Shown: positions 8,926 through 17,800 of the stretch, piece after piece
Layout: each line of letters opens with the position of its first letter
How positions within the stretch are numbered: the stretch's first letter is position 1
Origin: an uncultured Oscillospiraceae bacterium
GTDB lineage: Bacteria; Bacillota; Clostridia; Oscillospirales; Oscillospiraceae
Length of the DNA: 64,000 nucleotides
NCBI GenBank assembly: GCA_934613505.1
Contig: CAKTTB010000001.1
Coordinates: 142,960 to 206,959, forward strand
Direction of reading: 5' to 3'
Program-made: the position numbers and the translations under genes
Notes under the pieces: generated by a model
Databases searched by the model: none
What the model saw: only the letters and a program-made list of their open reading frames with translations
What the model was told of the DNA's origin: nothing

Positions 8926-10116
8926 TTACGCCAGCACCGGCCAGACGGCGTCCAGCGCGAGACCGGCGGCCGCGATGGCCTTTCTGCAGGTCCTGCCGGT
9001 AAAGCCGCCGTGGAAGCCTGCCTGATCGGGCAGCCAGCGGATCTCGCCCAGCGCCGCCTCGCAGGCGGCCTTGTCCTGCTTCGTGCGGATAAAGAACGAG
9101 GCTTCAAATTCGTCCGGGTCGGTCAGATCGGCGGGTGCGTCGGACCAGTCGACCGGCTGCTTGCGGCCGGGATTGCGGACGATATCGACCACATCGCCGA
9201 GTACGGCGCTGGCCGTCGCCGGGCCGCCGGCGCCGGGGCCGAAGAACATGGCGTCGCCGATGTTATTGCCCAGCACCTCGATCGCGTTCAGAACGCCGGA
9301 CACAGGGGCCAGCGGCTGCGAGCCGGAGACAACATGCGGAGAGACGAACACGGCGATCTTCCCGCCCTGCCGCACGGCGCGGCCGAGCAGCTTCAGCTTC
9401 ATGCCGGCGGCCTCGGCAAAGGCAGCGTCCTCCGTCGTGATGGTGGAGATGCCGGTCATGGAGATGCGGGACGGATCGACATTTTTGCCGAACATCATAT
9501 CGGCCAGAATGCAGATCTTGCGGCCGGCGTCGATGCCGTCGACGTCTGCGGCCGGGTTCTGCTCGGCATAGCCGCGGGCCTGCGCGTCGCGCAGCGCCGC
9601 GTCATAGCTCTGGCCGCATTCGAGCATCTGGGTGAGGATGAAGTTCGTCGTGCCGTTGAGAATGCCGCGGACCTCGAGGATCTCATTGGCGCCGAGGCAC
9701 TGACTCAGCGGGTGCAGGACGGGAATGCCGCCGCCGACGGAGGCTTCAAACAGGAAGCTCACGCCATGCGCCTTGGCAAGCGCCAGCAGCTCCGTGCCAT
9801 GCTCGGCGACCAGCTGCTTGTTGGAGGTCACGACGTGCTTGCCGGCCGCCAGCGAGCGCCGGACAAAGCTCAGCGCCGCGCCGCAGCCGCCGATGGCCTC
9901 AATGACGAGGAAAACCTCGGGGTCCTGCTCGACCACGGTGAAGTCCTTGACCATTTTATCATGGAAGGGAGCGTCCGGCATGTCGCGCAGATCGACGACA
10001 TAGGCCAGTTCAAGCGCCTCTCCGGCGTTCTTTTCAAGAACAGCCGCGTCGCGCAGCAAAATTTCCGCGCAGCTGCCGCCGACGGTGCCGGCTCCCAGAA
10101 TTGCAAGCTTTTTCAT
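8926..10116 (-). CDS. hom: Homoserine dehydrogenase
   Basis: 396 aa. NAD(P)H-dependent reduction of aspartate semialdehyde to homoserine (Thr/Met/Ile branch). The N-terminal GAGTVGG nucleotide loop, TSNK, and the GILNGTTNFIL catalytic-region signature (near residue 152) are visible. It lacks the C-terminal ACT domain of the about 430-aa type. An ACT-domain protein is instead encoded two genes upstream in the same operon. Confidence 0.93.
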   Translation of the reverse strand: MKKLAILGAGTVGGSCAEILLRDAAVLEKNAGEALELAYVVDLRDMPDAPFHDKMVKDFTVVEQDPEVFLVIEAIGGCGAALSFVRRSLAAGKHVVTSNKQLVAEHGTELLALAKAHGVSFLFEASVGGGIPVLHPLSQCLGANEILEVRGILNGTTNFILTQMLECGQSYDAALRDAQARGYAEQNPAADVDGIDAGRKICILADMMFGKNVDPSRISMTGISTITTEDAAFAEAAGMKLKLLGRAVRQGGKIAVFVSPHVVSGSQPLAPVSGVLNAIEVLGNNIGDAMFFGPGAGGPATASAVLGDVVDIVRNPGRKQPVDWSDAPADLTDPDEFEASFFIRTKQDKAACEAALGEIRWLPDQAGFHGGFTGRTCRKAIAAAGLALDAVWPVLA

Positions 10117-10128
10117 GATTCGGTCTCC

Positions 10129-11313
10129 TTATTCTTCGTTTGCCTTGTGATAGATGGCGAGCATATCCTCGTAGCCCAGCGTGCGGAACGTGCCGACGGT
10201 GCGGGTTTTGCCATAGCTGCAGCGGCTAGCCAGCTCGGCAAGGCCGTCCTCGTCCTGCTTGCCGCAGGACAGCTCGTACAGGCGTACCGGCATGTCGATG
10301 GAGCGGAAGAACGATTCCTGCTTCGCAATGCCTTCGAGGGCGGCTTCCCGGTCGTCGGTCAGCGTCACGCCCCAGACATTCCGGGCGAACCGGGCGAAGC
10401 GCGAGACGTTGGTGTCGAGGACATAGCGCGCCCAGCTGGACCAGACGGCGGTCAGACTGTCGCCGTGAAAGACGTCAAATTTTTCGCTCAGCGCGTGACC
10501 GAGCTGGTGCGGCGCAAAGTCCTTGCTGCCGCCAAGGCCCGTCAGACCGTTGTGCGACAGAGAGCCGCACCACATGATTTCGCTCATGGCCTTTTCGTTG
10601 TGCGGGTCACGCACGGCCGCCGGACCGTTGCGGAGGACGACGCGCAGAAGCGCCTCGGCGATCTCGTCGGTGATGTCGTTGTCGGTGAAGGGGTTAAAGT
10701 ACCGGTCGAGCGTGTGCATGAGGATATCGCTCACGCCGCACGCGACCTGATGCGTCGGAAGCGTCGCGGCCAGCGTGGGGTCGAGAATGGCGAAGGCCGG
10801 CCGGTTGAAGTCGGTGTTGAGACCGCGCTTTTCGCCGCATTCCGCGTTTGTGAGGACGGCGGAGTCGCTCGTCTCGCTGCCGGCAGCCGGAATGGTCAGC
10901 ACGGCGCCGACCGGCAGGGAGCGCGTGACAACGGCACGTTTTTTCCAGAACTCCCAGATATCCGTGCCGGGGTTGGCTGCGCCGTGCGCGATGGCCTTGC
11001 AGGTATCGATAACGCTGCCGCCGCCGACGGCGAGGATCAGCTGCGCTTCCGATTCGATGGCCAGCCGGACGCCCTCGCGCGCGAGCGCGACGCGTGGATT
11101 GGGCTGCACGCCGCCGAGCGTCTGATAGCTGACGTCCGCGGAAGAGAGCATGGCAAAGATGCGGTCAAGCAGGCCGCTCTTTCTCGCGCTCGAGCCGCCG
11201 TAGACGACAAGAACGCGGGAGATATTGCGCTTGGAGAGAAGACCGGGCAGCTTGTCGACGCTGCCTGCGCCGAATACGATCTCGGTCGGTACGTAATATT
11301 GGAATGCATGCAT
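10129..11313 (-). CDS. Iron-containing alcohol dehydrogenase (Fe-ADH family)
   Basis: 394 aa. It has the group III ADH fold signatures: GGGSVIDTCKAIA near residue 98, a mid-protein D..H metal-ligand segment, and GGSKDFAPHQLGHALSE with the later FHGDSL, which supply the His ligands. Similar to butanol/lactaldehyde-type NAD(P)H-dependent dehydrogenases (BdhA-like). It lies 12 nt before hom and 6 nt after the ACT gene, so it is co-transcribed with both. The substrate is unknown. Confidence 0.88.
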   Translation of the reverse strand: MHAFQYYVPTEIVFGAGSVDKLPGLLSKRNISRVLVVYGGSSARKSGLLDRIFAMLSSADVSYQTLGGVQPNPRVALAREGVRLAIESEAQLILAVGGGSVIDTCKAIAHGAANPGTDIWEFWKKRAVVTRSLPVGAVLTIPAAGSETSDSAVLTNAECGEKRGLNTDFNRPAFAILDPTLAATLPTHQVACGVSDILMHTLDRYFNPFTDNDITDEIAEALLRVVLRNGPAAVRDPHNEKAMSEIMWCGSLSHNGLTGLGGSKDFAPHQLGHALSEKFDVFHGDSLTAVWSSWARYVLDTNVSRFARFARNVWGVTLTDDREAALEGIAKQESFFRSIDMPVRLYELSCGKQDEDGLAELASRCSYGKTRTVGTFRTLGYEDMLAIYHKANEE

Positions 11314-11319
11314 AGTGGA

Positions 11320-11760
11320 TCACCCTGCGACGCAGTCAGCCTTGACCACGCCCTTCCTTTCTGCGATTTTCTGGGTCAGCGCTTCGATGGTGCAGCTGAG
11401 ATTGCTGGTCTCTGCCGAAATGGTGACCATGGCGCGGCCGCCGGTCGGGATGGACTGGTTGATGGTCAGTATATTCGCGCCGCAGTTGGCAAAAATAGCT
11501 AATATCTCGGACAGGACACCGGCCTTGTCCTTGAGCATCATCTGGAAGGTGATGATGCGGCCGGCCATCAGGTTCTGAAACGGCGCGATGGAATCGCGGT
11601 ACTTATAAAAGGCGCTGCGGCTGATGCCGACGGCCTGTGCGGCGACGTTGACCTTGTCCGTTTCGCCGGTCTCGAGCATCCGCTTGGCCTCGGCGACCTT
11701 CTGGAAAATTTCCGGTAAGGCGGAAGCCTCAACAATGTAATATTTGGGACTTTGTTCCAT
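11320..11760 (-). CDS. ACT-domain regulatory protein (PheB / UPF0735 type)
   Basis: About 146 aa. An N-terminal helix-turn-helix-like part (VNVAAQAVGISRSAFYKYRDSI, residues about 38-60, quoted with its key SRSAFYKYRD core) is followed by an ACT amino-acid-binding domain (about 70-146). ATG at 11760 has GAGGTG six nt upstream. The first gene of the ACT-ADH-hom operon. In Bacillus the orthologous gene is next to hom-related genes. A role as amino-acid sensor for this operon is inference. Confidence 0.85.
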   Translation of the reverse strand: MEQSPKYYIVEASALPEIFQKVAEAKRMLETGETDKVNVAAQAVGISRSAFYKYRDSIAPFQNLMAGRIITFQMMLKDKAGVLSEILAIFANCGANILTINQSIPTGGRAMVTISAETSNLSCTIEALTQKIAERKGVVKADCVAG

Positions 11761-11816
11761 TTTGTTCACCTCATATTTGTCCGCAACAGAAAAGCAAATG
11801 TCTATAGGCAGACTTC

Positions 11817-11845
11817 AATATACACCACACAGCTGCAAAATGCAA
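11817..11845 (-). promoter_or_regulatory. Likely promoter of ACT-adh-hom operon
   Basis: TTGCAT (11840-11845), 17 nt, TATATT (11817-11822) on the minus strand, about 50 nt upstream of the ACT start. Confidence 0.45.
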
Positions 11846-11874
11846 GCATAAAAAATACAGGAGGGCCGGAAAAC

Positions 11875-12936
11875 ATGAAAAGCCGCAAAATCTGGAGGAC
11901 CGCATTGCTGATACTGGGGGTTTTGGCCGGCGTCTGGGTGTTCGGCGCGCTGCTGCTGCCGGTCCTGCTGCCGTTTCTGATCGGGCTTGCCGTGAGCCAG
12001 ATCGCGGAAAGGCCGGTGAAGCTTCTGCAGACGCGCGCGCATATGCCGCGCTGGCTGGCGTCGGGCGTGTGCGTGCTGGGGCTGTTCGCGGCATTGTTTG
12101 GCGGACTGTTTCTTTTGTGCAGGCTTCTGTGCGGGGAAGCGGCCGGACTGGTGCGGGAGCTTCCGGCGCTGGCGCAGGGCCTGCAGGCGCCGGTCAGCCG
12201 CGTCAAGACGTGGCTCATCGCCATGGCGGAGCGGTTCCCGGACGGCCTTGGGAGCGGCCTTCGCGCCGGCGTGGAGTCGTTTTTCAAAAGCGGCGCGGGA
12301 CTGGGGACGAAGCTCTATGAGACGCTCTTCTCGTGGGCCTCCGGCGTGATCGGGAAGCTTCCGGATGCGGTGCTTTTTACCGTGACCGCGATTTTATCCA
12401 GCTTCATGCTTTCCGGCGAACTGCCTGCGATCCGCAGCTGGCTTTCGCGCGTCATCCGCCCCGAATGGCGGCAGAAGGCGCTCTCGCTTCGCAGCCATGT
12501 CCGCACGACGTTCGGCGGCTGGCTCCGGGCGCAGCTGAAGCTGATGGGCGTCACGTTTCTGATCCTGAACGTGGGGCTGATGCTGCTGCGGGTGCAGTAT
12601 CCGGTGCTGGACGCCCTGCTCATCACGATCGTTGACGCCCTGCCGGTCTTTGGGACGGGGACGATTCTGATCCCGTGGGCGATCGTCATGTTCCTGCGCG
12701 GCGAGACGAAAAAGGGCATTGGACTTGTCATTCTTTACGGCACGGCGGCGCTCAGCCGGCAGGCGCTCGAGCCGCGGCTGGTCGGGCGGCAGGTGGGGCT
12801 GAACCCGGTTCTGACGCTGCTGGCCCTGTACGCGGGCTACCGGCTGCTGGGCGTGGCGGGGATGATCGTGTTCCCGATCTCCGCGATGCTCCTCAAGCAG
12901 ATCTGGGATCATTCTGGCTTGCAGACGGACGGATAA
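11875..12936 (+). CDS. AI-2E family transporter (PerM-like)
   Basis: About 353 aa, ATG at 11875 after GGAGGG. Seven or eight hydrophobic segments with the central amphipathic region and the C-terminal DALPVFGTGTILIPWA motif typical of the AI-2E/PerM exporter family. Members have been linked to autoinducer-2 export, Na+/H+ antiport and sporulation membrane functions (YtvI). The specific role is not determinable. The downstream gene has its own promoter overlapping the 3' end. Confidence 0.87.
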   Translation: MKSRKIWRTALLILGVLAGVWVFGALLLPVLLPFLIGLAVSQIAERPVKLLQTRAHMPRWLASGVCVLGLFAALFGGLFLLCRLLCGEAAGLVRELPALAQGLQAPVSRVKTWLIAMAERFPDGLGSGLRAGVESFFKSGAGLGTKLYETLFSWASGVIGKLPDAVLFTVTAILSSFMLSGELPAIRSWLSRVIRPEWRQKALSLRSHVRTTFGGWLRAQLKLMGVTFLILNVGLMLLRVQYPVLDALLITIVDALPVFGTGTILIPWAIVMFLRGETKKGIGLVILYGTAALSRQALEPRLVGRQVGLNPVLTLLALYAGYRLLGVAGMIVFPISAMLLKQIWDHSGLQTDG

Positions 12937-12947
12937 TTCTCTATAAT
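12919..12947 (+). promoter_or_regulatory. Promoter of pseudouridine synthase gene
   Basis: TTGCAG (12919-12924), 17 nt, TATAAT (12942-12947). The -35 box is inside the 3' end of the AI-2E gene. Confidence 0.75.
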
Positions 12948-12974
12948 AGTCCCGGAGGAAAAGGGGGCGGGACG

Positions 12975-13853
12975 ATGATCCTTGAAAAAACGGCCGGACG
13001 GCAGGCGGAGCTTCTGTCGATTCTGCGGCGGGAGTTTGATCTGTCGGCGGGGCTGGTCAAGCGGCTCAAGTGGCAGAATGCCCTGTTTGTGAATGACGCG
13101 CCGGCGCATACGAACTGCCGGGTCTTCCCCGGCGACCGGGTGCGCGTCGTGATCGAGGAGGAGCAGGAGGGATTTTTGCCGGAGCCGATGGACCTTTCCA
13201 TCCTGTATGAGGACGAGGCGATCCTCGCCGTGGACAAGCCCGCCGGTCTGCTGGTCCATCCGTCACCGCAGCGAAACAGCGGGACGCTGGCGAACGGCGT
13301 TCTGTATTACCTGCGGCAGCAGGGCGAAGCCGCCGGGATCCATCCCGTGACGCGGCTCGACCGGGACACCTTCGGCGTTGTTCTGCTGGCGAAGACCGCG
13401 AATGTACATGAGCAGTTCCGCCAGATGCTCCAGGCCCGGCAGCTGGAAAAGACGTATCTCGCCTCCGTGTTCGGCGCGCCGGCGCAGGACGAGGGGACGA
13501 TCGACCTGCCGGTCTATAAGATCGGCGGCGGGAGCCTCCTCCGGATCGTGGACGCACGCGGGCAGAAGGCTGTGACCGGGTATCGCGTGCTGGCATGCGC
13601 GGCGCAGACGGCGCTTGTGCAGCTGCGCCCACATACGGGGCGGACGCACCAGTTGCGGCTGCATTGTCTGGCCTCCGGCTTTCCCATTCTGGGCGACCCG
13701 CAGTACACGACGGAAGCGGCAAAGCGGTATTCGGACGCGCTTGGGCTTGAAACGCAGCAGCTATGCGCGGCAAAGCTGGTCTTTGACCACCCCATGACGG
13801 GAAAACGGATGGAGATCTGCTCCCGGCAGACGGTTTTTTTTCAAAAAGACTAG
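12975..13853 (+). CDS. RluA-family RNA pseudouridine synthase
   Basis: About 292 aa. An S4 RNA-binding domain (residues 1-65) is followed by the synthase domain with VDKPAGLLVHPS near 85 and HPVTRLDRDTFGVVL near 122, whose Asp is catalytic. Late motif RPHTGRTHQLR. Members modify 23S rRNA (RluC/RluD) or tRNA, and the exact target is not visible. The start ATG at 12975 is supported by the promoter 28 nt upstream. Confidence 0.92.
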   Translation: MILEKTAGRQAELLSILRREFDLSAGLVKRLKWQNALFVNDAPAHTNCRVFPGDRVRVVIEEEQEGFLPEPMDLSILYEDEAILAVDKPAGLLVHPSPQRNSGTLANGVLYYLRQQGEAAGIHPVTRLDRDTFGVVLLAKTANVHEQFRQMLQARQLEKTYLASVFGAPAQDEGTIDLPVYKIGGGSLLRIVDARGQKAVTGYRVLACAAQTALVQLRPHTGRTHQLRLHCLASGFPILGDPQYTTEAAKRYSDALGLETQQLCAAKLVFDHPMTGKRMEICSRQTVFFQKD

Positions 13854-13906
13854 GCGGGAGAGCGATCATCTGGTATACTGTCAGCAAAAGCCGGGGGAGG
13901 AACTGC

Positions 13907-14227
13907 ATGAAAGAAGAGAAAGCTGTATATACCATTGCGGAGGAGAAGAAGCCCGAAGCGTCGTGGATGGAGCATGTCATGCTCATTGCGCGCAATATTG
14001 CCGCCGGCGCGGCGGCTGCCCTGTTTCTGGCGTCGTTTTTGCTGCCGGAGATCCATAAGACGCTGCGTGCCATCGCCTATTTCTGCGGCGCGGGCGCATA
14101 CTTCGCAGAGATTCTGGTCATCACCGACGGCCTGAGCCGGAAGGTGCCGCATAAGGAGCTGTTCATGGCCTTCTGCTTTGGCCCCCTGTATATCCTGCTT
14201 GGGCTGAGCTACCTGCTGGAAGCATAA
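13907..14227 (+). CDS. Small membrane protein of unknown function
   Basis: 106 aa, GGGGGAGG upstream of ATG. A charged N-terminus (residues 1-20) is followed by three hydrophobic segments (about 26-45, 53-70, 86-104). I do not recognise the family. A terminator follows directly. It may be transcribed from its own weak promoter (TATACT near 13871). Confidence 0.7.
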   Translation: MKEEKAVYTIAEEKKPEASWMEHVMLIARNIAAGAAAALFLASFLLPEIHKTLRAIAYFCGAGAYFAEILVITDGLSRKVPHKELFMAFCFGPLYILLGLSYLLEA

Positions 14228-14234
14228 GAAATAG

Positions 14235-14266
14235 CCGGAGAAGCGAACGCTTCTCCGGTTTTGCTT
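14235..14266. terminator. Bidirectional intrinsic terminator
   Basis: Perfect 11-bp stem CCGGAGAAGCG / CGCTTCTCCGG (14235-14245, 14248-14258) with TTTTGCTT on the plus side. It separates the convergent small membrane protein and phosphatase genes, and the phosphatase stop codon overlaps the T-rich side. Confidence 0.9.
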
Positions 14267-14726
14267 ATTGCGGGGACAGGGTAAGCGCCTCCAGCAGCGC
14301 GCGGCAGCCAAAGGCGATATCCTGCCATGCGGCGTCAAAATCATCGGTGTACCACGGATCCGCCACGCTGCGCGTCTGGCCGGTGTATGCCAGCAGGAGC
14401 CGGAGCTTGCCGTCCGGATCGCCGCCGCAGATGCGCTGCATGTTCCGCAGGTTCTGCGTGTCCATGCCGATCAAAAGATCATAGTCCGCGTAGTCCTGCC
14501 GCGTCATCTGCCGCGCGCGGTGATCGTCAAACGCAACGCCGTGCGCGCGCAGCTGCCGCTGCGCCGGCGGATAGATGGGGTTGCCGATCTCCTCCCGGCT
14601 GGTAGCGGCCGAATCGATCTGAACCTGTGCCGAAAGCCCCGCCTTCCGCACAAGATCCTTCATGATAAACTCCGCCATCGGGCTGCGGCAGATATTGCCG
14701 TGGCAAACGAATAAGATTTTTGTCAT
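14265..14726 (-). CDS. Low-molecular-weight protein tyrosine phosphatase
   Basis: About 153 aa from ATG at 14726. The N-terminal loop CHGNICRSPMAE gives the C-x5-R-S catalytic signature (Cys near residue 8), and ADPWYTDDF near 125 supplies the general-acid Asp. The longer upstream frame is non-conserved. In Firmicutes these enzymes dephosphorylate tyrosine or arginine (YwlE). Nothing here distinguishes the two. Confidence 0.92.
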   Translation of the reverse strand: MTKILFVCHGNICRSPMAEFIMKDLVRKAGLSAQVQIDSAATSREEIGNPIYPPAQRQLRAHGVAFDDHRARQMTRQDYADYDLLIGMDTQNLRNMQRICGGDPDGKLRLLLAYTGQTRSVADPWYTDDFDAAWQDIAFGCRALLEALTLSPQ

Positions 14727-14777
14727 TGCTGCGGATCCTTTCAAAAGCCTCAGAGGGTGGGGCGGTGTGGGGAGAAA

Positions 14778-14805
14778 CAGCCCGGACGGCGGTGCGTCCG
14801 GGCTG
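14778..14805 (-). terminator. Terminator of the SLH surface-protein gene
   Basis: Eleven-base-pair stem CAGCCCGGACG / CGTCCGGGCTG (14778-14788, 14795-14805), followed on the minus strand by TTTCTCC, about 65 nt after the stop. Confidence 0.7.
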
Positions 14806-14870
14806 TGCTGTTTCGCTGGAGGTCTGTCCGCCATGGGAGGATGGACAGACGCTGGTTCAGTGTGCGCGTT

Positions 14871-17800
14871 TTACGCCATCGTTCTCCAGATGAAAGTCAC
14901 GATCTGGGCGCGGGTGCAGTTGTCAGCGGGGCTGAACGTGGTGCTGCTCGTGCCCTTGGTGATGTTCTCCTTCACAGCCCACAGGACAGCGTCTGCATAA
15001 TAGGCGCTTGCGGAAACATCCGTGAAGGGATTCGCGCTGCCTGCAGCCGGGGAACTCTGGCTGCGCCACAGGAACGTGACGATCTGCGCGCGGGAGCAGG
15101 TCGCGCTGGGGCTGAAGGTTGTATCGCTGGTGCCCTTTGTGATGCCGTTCTCGACGGCCCACAGGACAGCATTATAGAAGTAGCTGCCGGCTGGGACGTC
15201 GGTAAAGGGCATTGCGCTGGTCTTGGGCGCGGGGCTTCCTGCGGCGCGCCACAGGAAGGTCACGGCCTGCGCGCGTGTGCAGATGCCGTTGGGATCAAAG
15301 AGATCTGCGGTCATGCCATTTGTGATGCCGTTTGCCACGGCCCAGTTTACGGCATCCTCATAGTAGGCGCCGCTGGGAACGTCGCGGAAGTGGACTCTCG
15401 CCCTGAACACGGCCTGGACCGTGACGTCGCTGGACGGCATGGTGAAGGTATAGGTCCCGTCCGCCTTGGCGGTCAGCTTGACTTCCTTGTTCCGGCTGTC
15501 CAGCACGGTCAGCGTGCCAAGCACATAGCCCTGATCCGGCTTCACGGTCAGCGTGACGGTGGCGCCGCTGGCGGCCTGCTTGTGGCTGGAAGTCACTTCG
15601 CCGTTTTTGCTGTCCTTCACAATGACGTTGTAAAGCGTGGAGCTGCTGCTTCCGCCGGAGCTTCTGCGGGCCCAGTTGGCCTGAACGGTCACGGCCTGTG
15701 CGGGCATGGTGAAGCTGGCAGTCTCGCTTCTGGCGTCGGAGATCTGGACATCGTCGGAGGTCCAGCCGCGGAAGACATAGCCGGGTCTGGTGCCGGCGGT
15801 GATCATTACCGTTTCGTTCGCGGCATATTCGCCTGCGCCGGTCGCGCCGTCGCCTGCATTGCGGAGCGTGACCTCGTATTTGTCAGGTTCGGGATCGGGC
15901 GTGGGATCCGTCTTGCCGGGCCAGTCTGCCAGACGGTAAACGGAACCGCCGCGGATGGCATTGCCGGGAATGAAGACGACATAATCATCCGTGAGGGCGA
16001 AATTGCGCATCGTCTGGTTGGAATCATCGCCGAGACCATCAAGCGTAATGGTATCGATCTTGATGTTGCTGCCGTCAGCGGCAGTGGTGATCGCATAGGT
16101 ATCACAGCCGATGACGGAGTCCTTCACAGCATTCAGGCAGGTCAAAAGCGCCTTGAGCTGTCTGGCGTTTTCCTCGGTAAGGAGCTGATCAAGCACCTTC
16201 TGGAGAGGTTCCGGGAAGACGACATCGCCCTGCTCCTTGAGCGCCAGGTAATACTCGACAATCTCTTTATAAAGAGCGGAGAACTCGTCAATCTTTTCCT
16301 GACCATTGGCGTCCACCAGATCTGTGAGTTCACCCATGCCATAGGGCAGAGAGAGGACTTCTGTAGCGTGTTCCGAGGGCATGGAGTGCGGCTGAATTGT
16401 GCCATTCTTGATGTCTGCAATCAAAGAGGCAGTCTGTTCAGCTGTGAGCGTAACCGTCTCAGAGGTGCTTGGTACGCTGCCAGCGCTATTTTCCTCGAAG
16501 ACGGAGGCGGCTTCCGCACCGGACACCTGTTCGTAAGTATTTGCGGCGCTGAGTGCCTGCTGGACAAGCGCTTCTTCCGTCAATGCATTGGGAGCGGCCA
16601 CGGCGCTGCTTGCTGCATCCGCGTCTTCGTTAAGGGCAGCGGAAGTTGTATGGCTGCCGCTGGATGTGAGATCTCTTTCCAGCAGTAACTGAATAAGAAC
16701 CTTGAGGTAGTTGATCTTCTCAACCCATTCCTCCTTATCCATCTTGAGCACATCGCCATTTGTGATCTGCACCAATGGACGGAGAAGGGAGCCATCGTCC
16801 AATGTACCCAGCAGCATCACGCCGTCGTTGTTGTCGGTTTTATCCGTATCCCAGATCTGGGTCATGGAGGTGTACTGATTGATGCGGCTGCCATAGCCGT
16901 TTTTGCCAGTATAGCCGCTCTCCAAGCCGGAAAGGGAGCCGTCCGGGAAGGTCTTGGTGGCGTCACCCACGACAAGCTCAATGTTGTACTTACCGTCCAT
17001 GCGGTAAAGGTTCACAGACTGGGACAGAGTCGTTGCCAGATGGATAAAGTCCATCTGCAGCATGGGAAATGTCGCCTGTGTGACGTCGTTGTAGTCGCCG
17101 ATGTAGAGGTAGCCGTTATAGACCTCCATGGTGCAGATCGCGGCCGCGAAGCGGTAGGGATCAATATTGAAGGTGTACATGGCAGGGGCCTTATCGGCAT
17201 GGTTGAGGGTGTCATCCCACTGGTCGCCCGCCGTGTTGCCGATGATCGGCGTCCAGGTCCATGCATCGCGGTCAGAGGGAGAAGCGCCGTCCTTCAGCGT
17301 GCCTTCCAGAATGGCATAGCCCGCGAAGCACTTGGTCTCCTCCTTCGTGTCGGGATCGACGGCGGTGTAAACGCCCTCGGTGGGATTCAGCGTGGAGTGC
17401 AGCGCCTTCTGACCGGCGTTGATGGCCATGTACAGCTTGCCGTTGTACTCGATCATCTGATAGACCGTGCCGCCGTAGTTGGCGTCATACATATGATAGG
17501 CGGGATAGTTGAGGAGCTCCTTGCTCTGCTCGGCGATCTCGGTGAACTCGGGGTTGCGCAGCGCGCTGCTGCCCTCGACCTTGATGCCCTTGAAGCTGCT
17601 GTCGTCGTTAAAATCGTCAGCGTCAGGGGTGTAAGCAATGATGTGTGCGCCGTCCTTCTGCGTGACGGAGGCGATCAGAGAGCCCTTGTAGACCGCAATA
17701 GCGCGGGGAATGGGGAAGACATAGGCGGCCTGCATCTGGCGGTACTCTTCCAGCGTCACAGCCTGATAGACGGTGCGGAAGGAATCGTCCTCGGGGTTGA

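Noticed and set aside
8908..11502. 864-codon plus-strand frame across hom and the alcohol dehydrogenase
   Set aside because: Mirror of two well-supported minus-strand genes; Arg/Ala/Gly-rich composition without domains.
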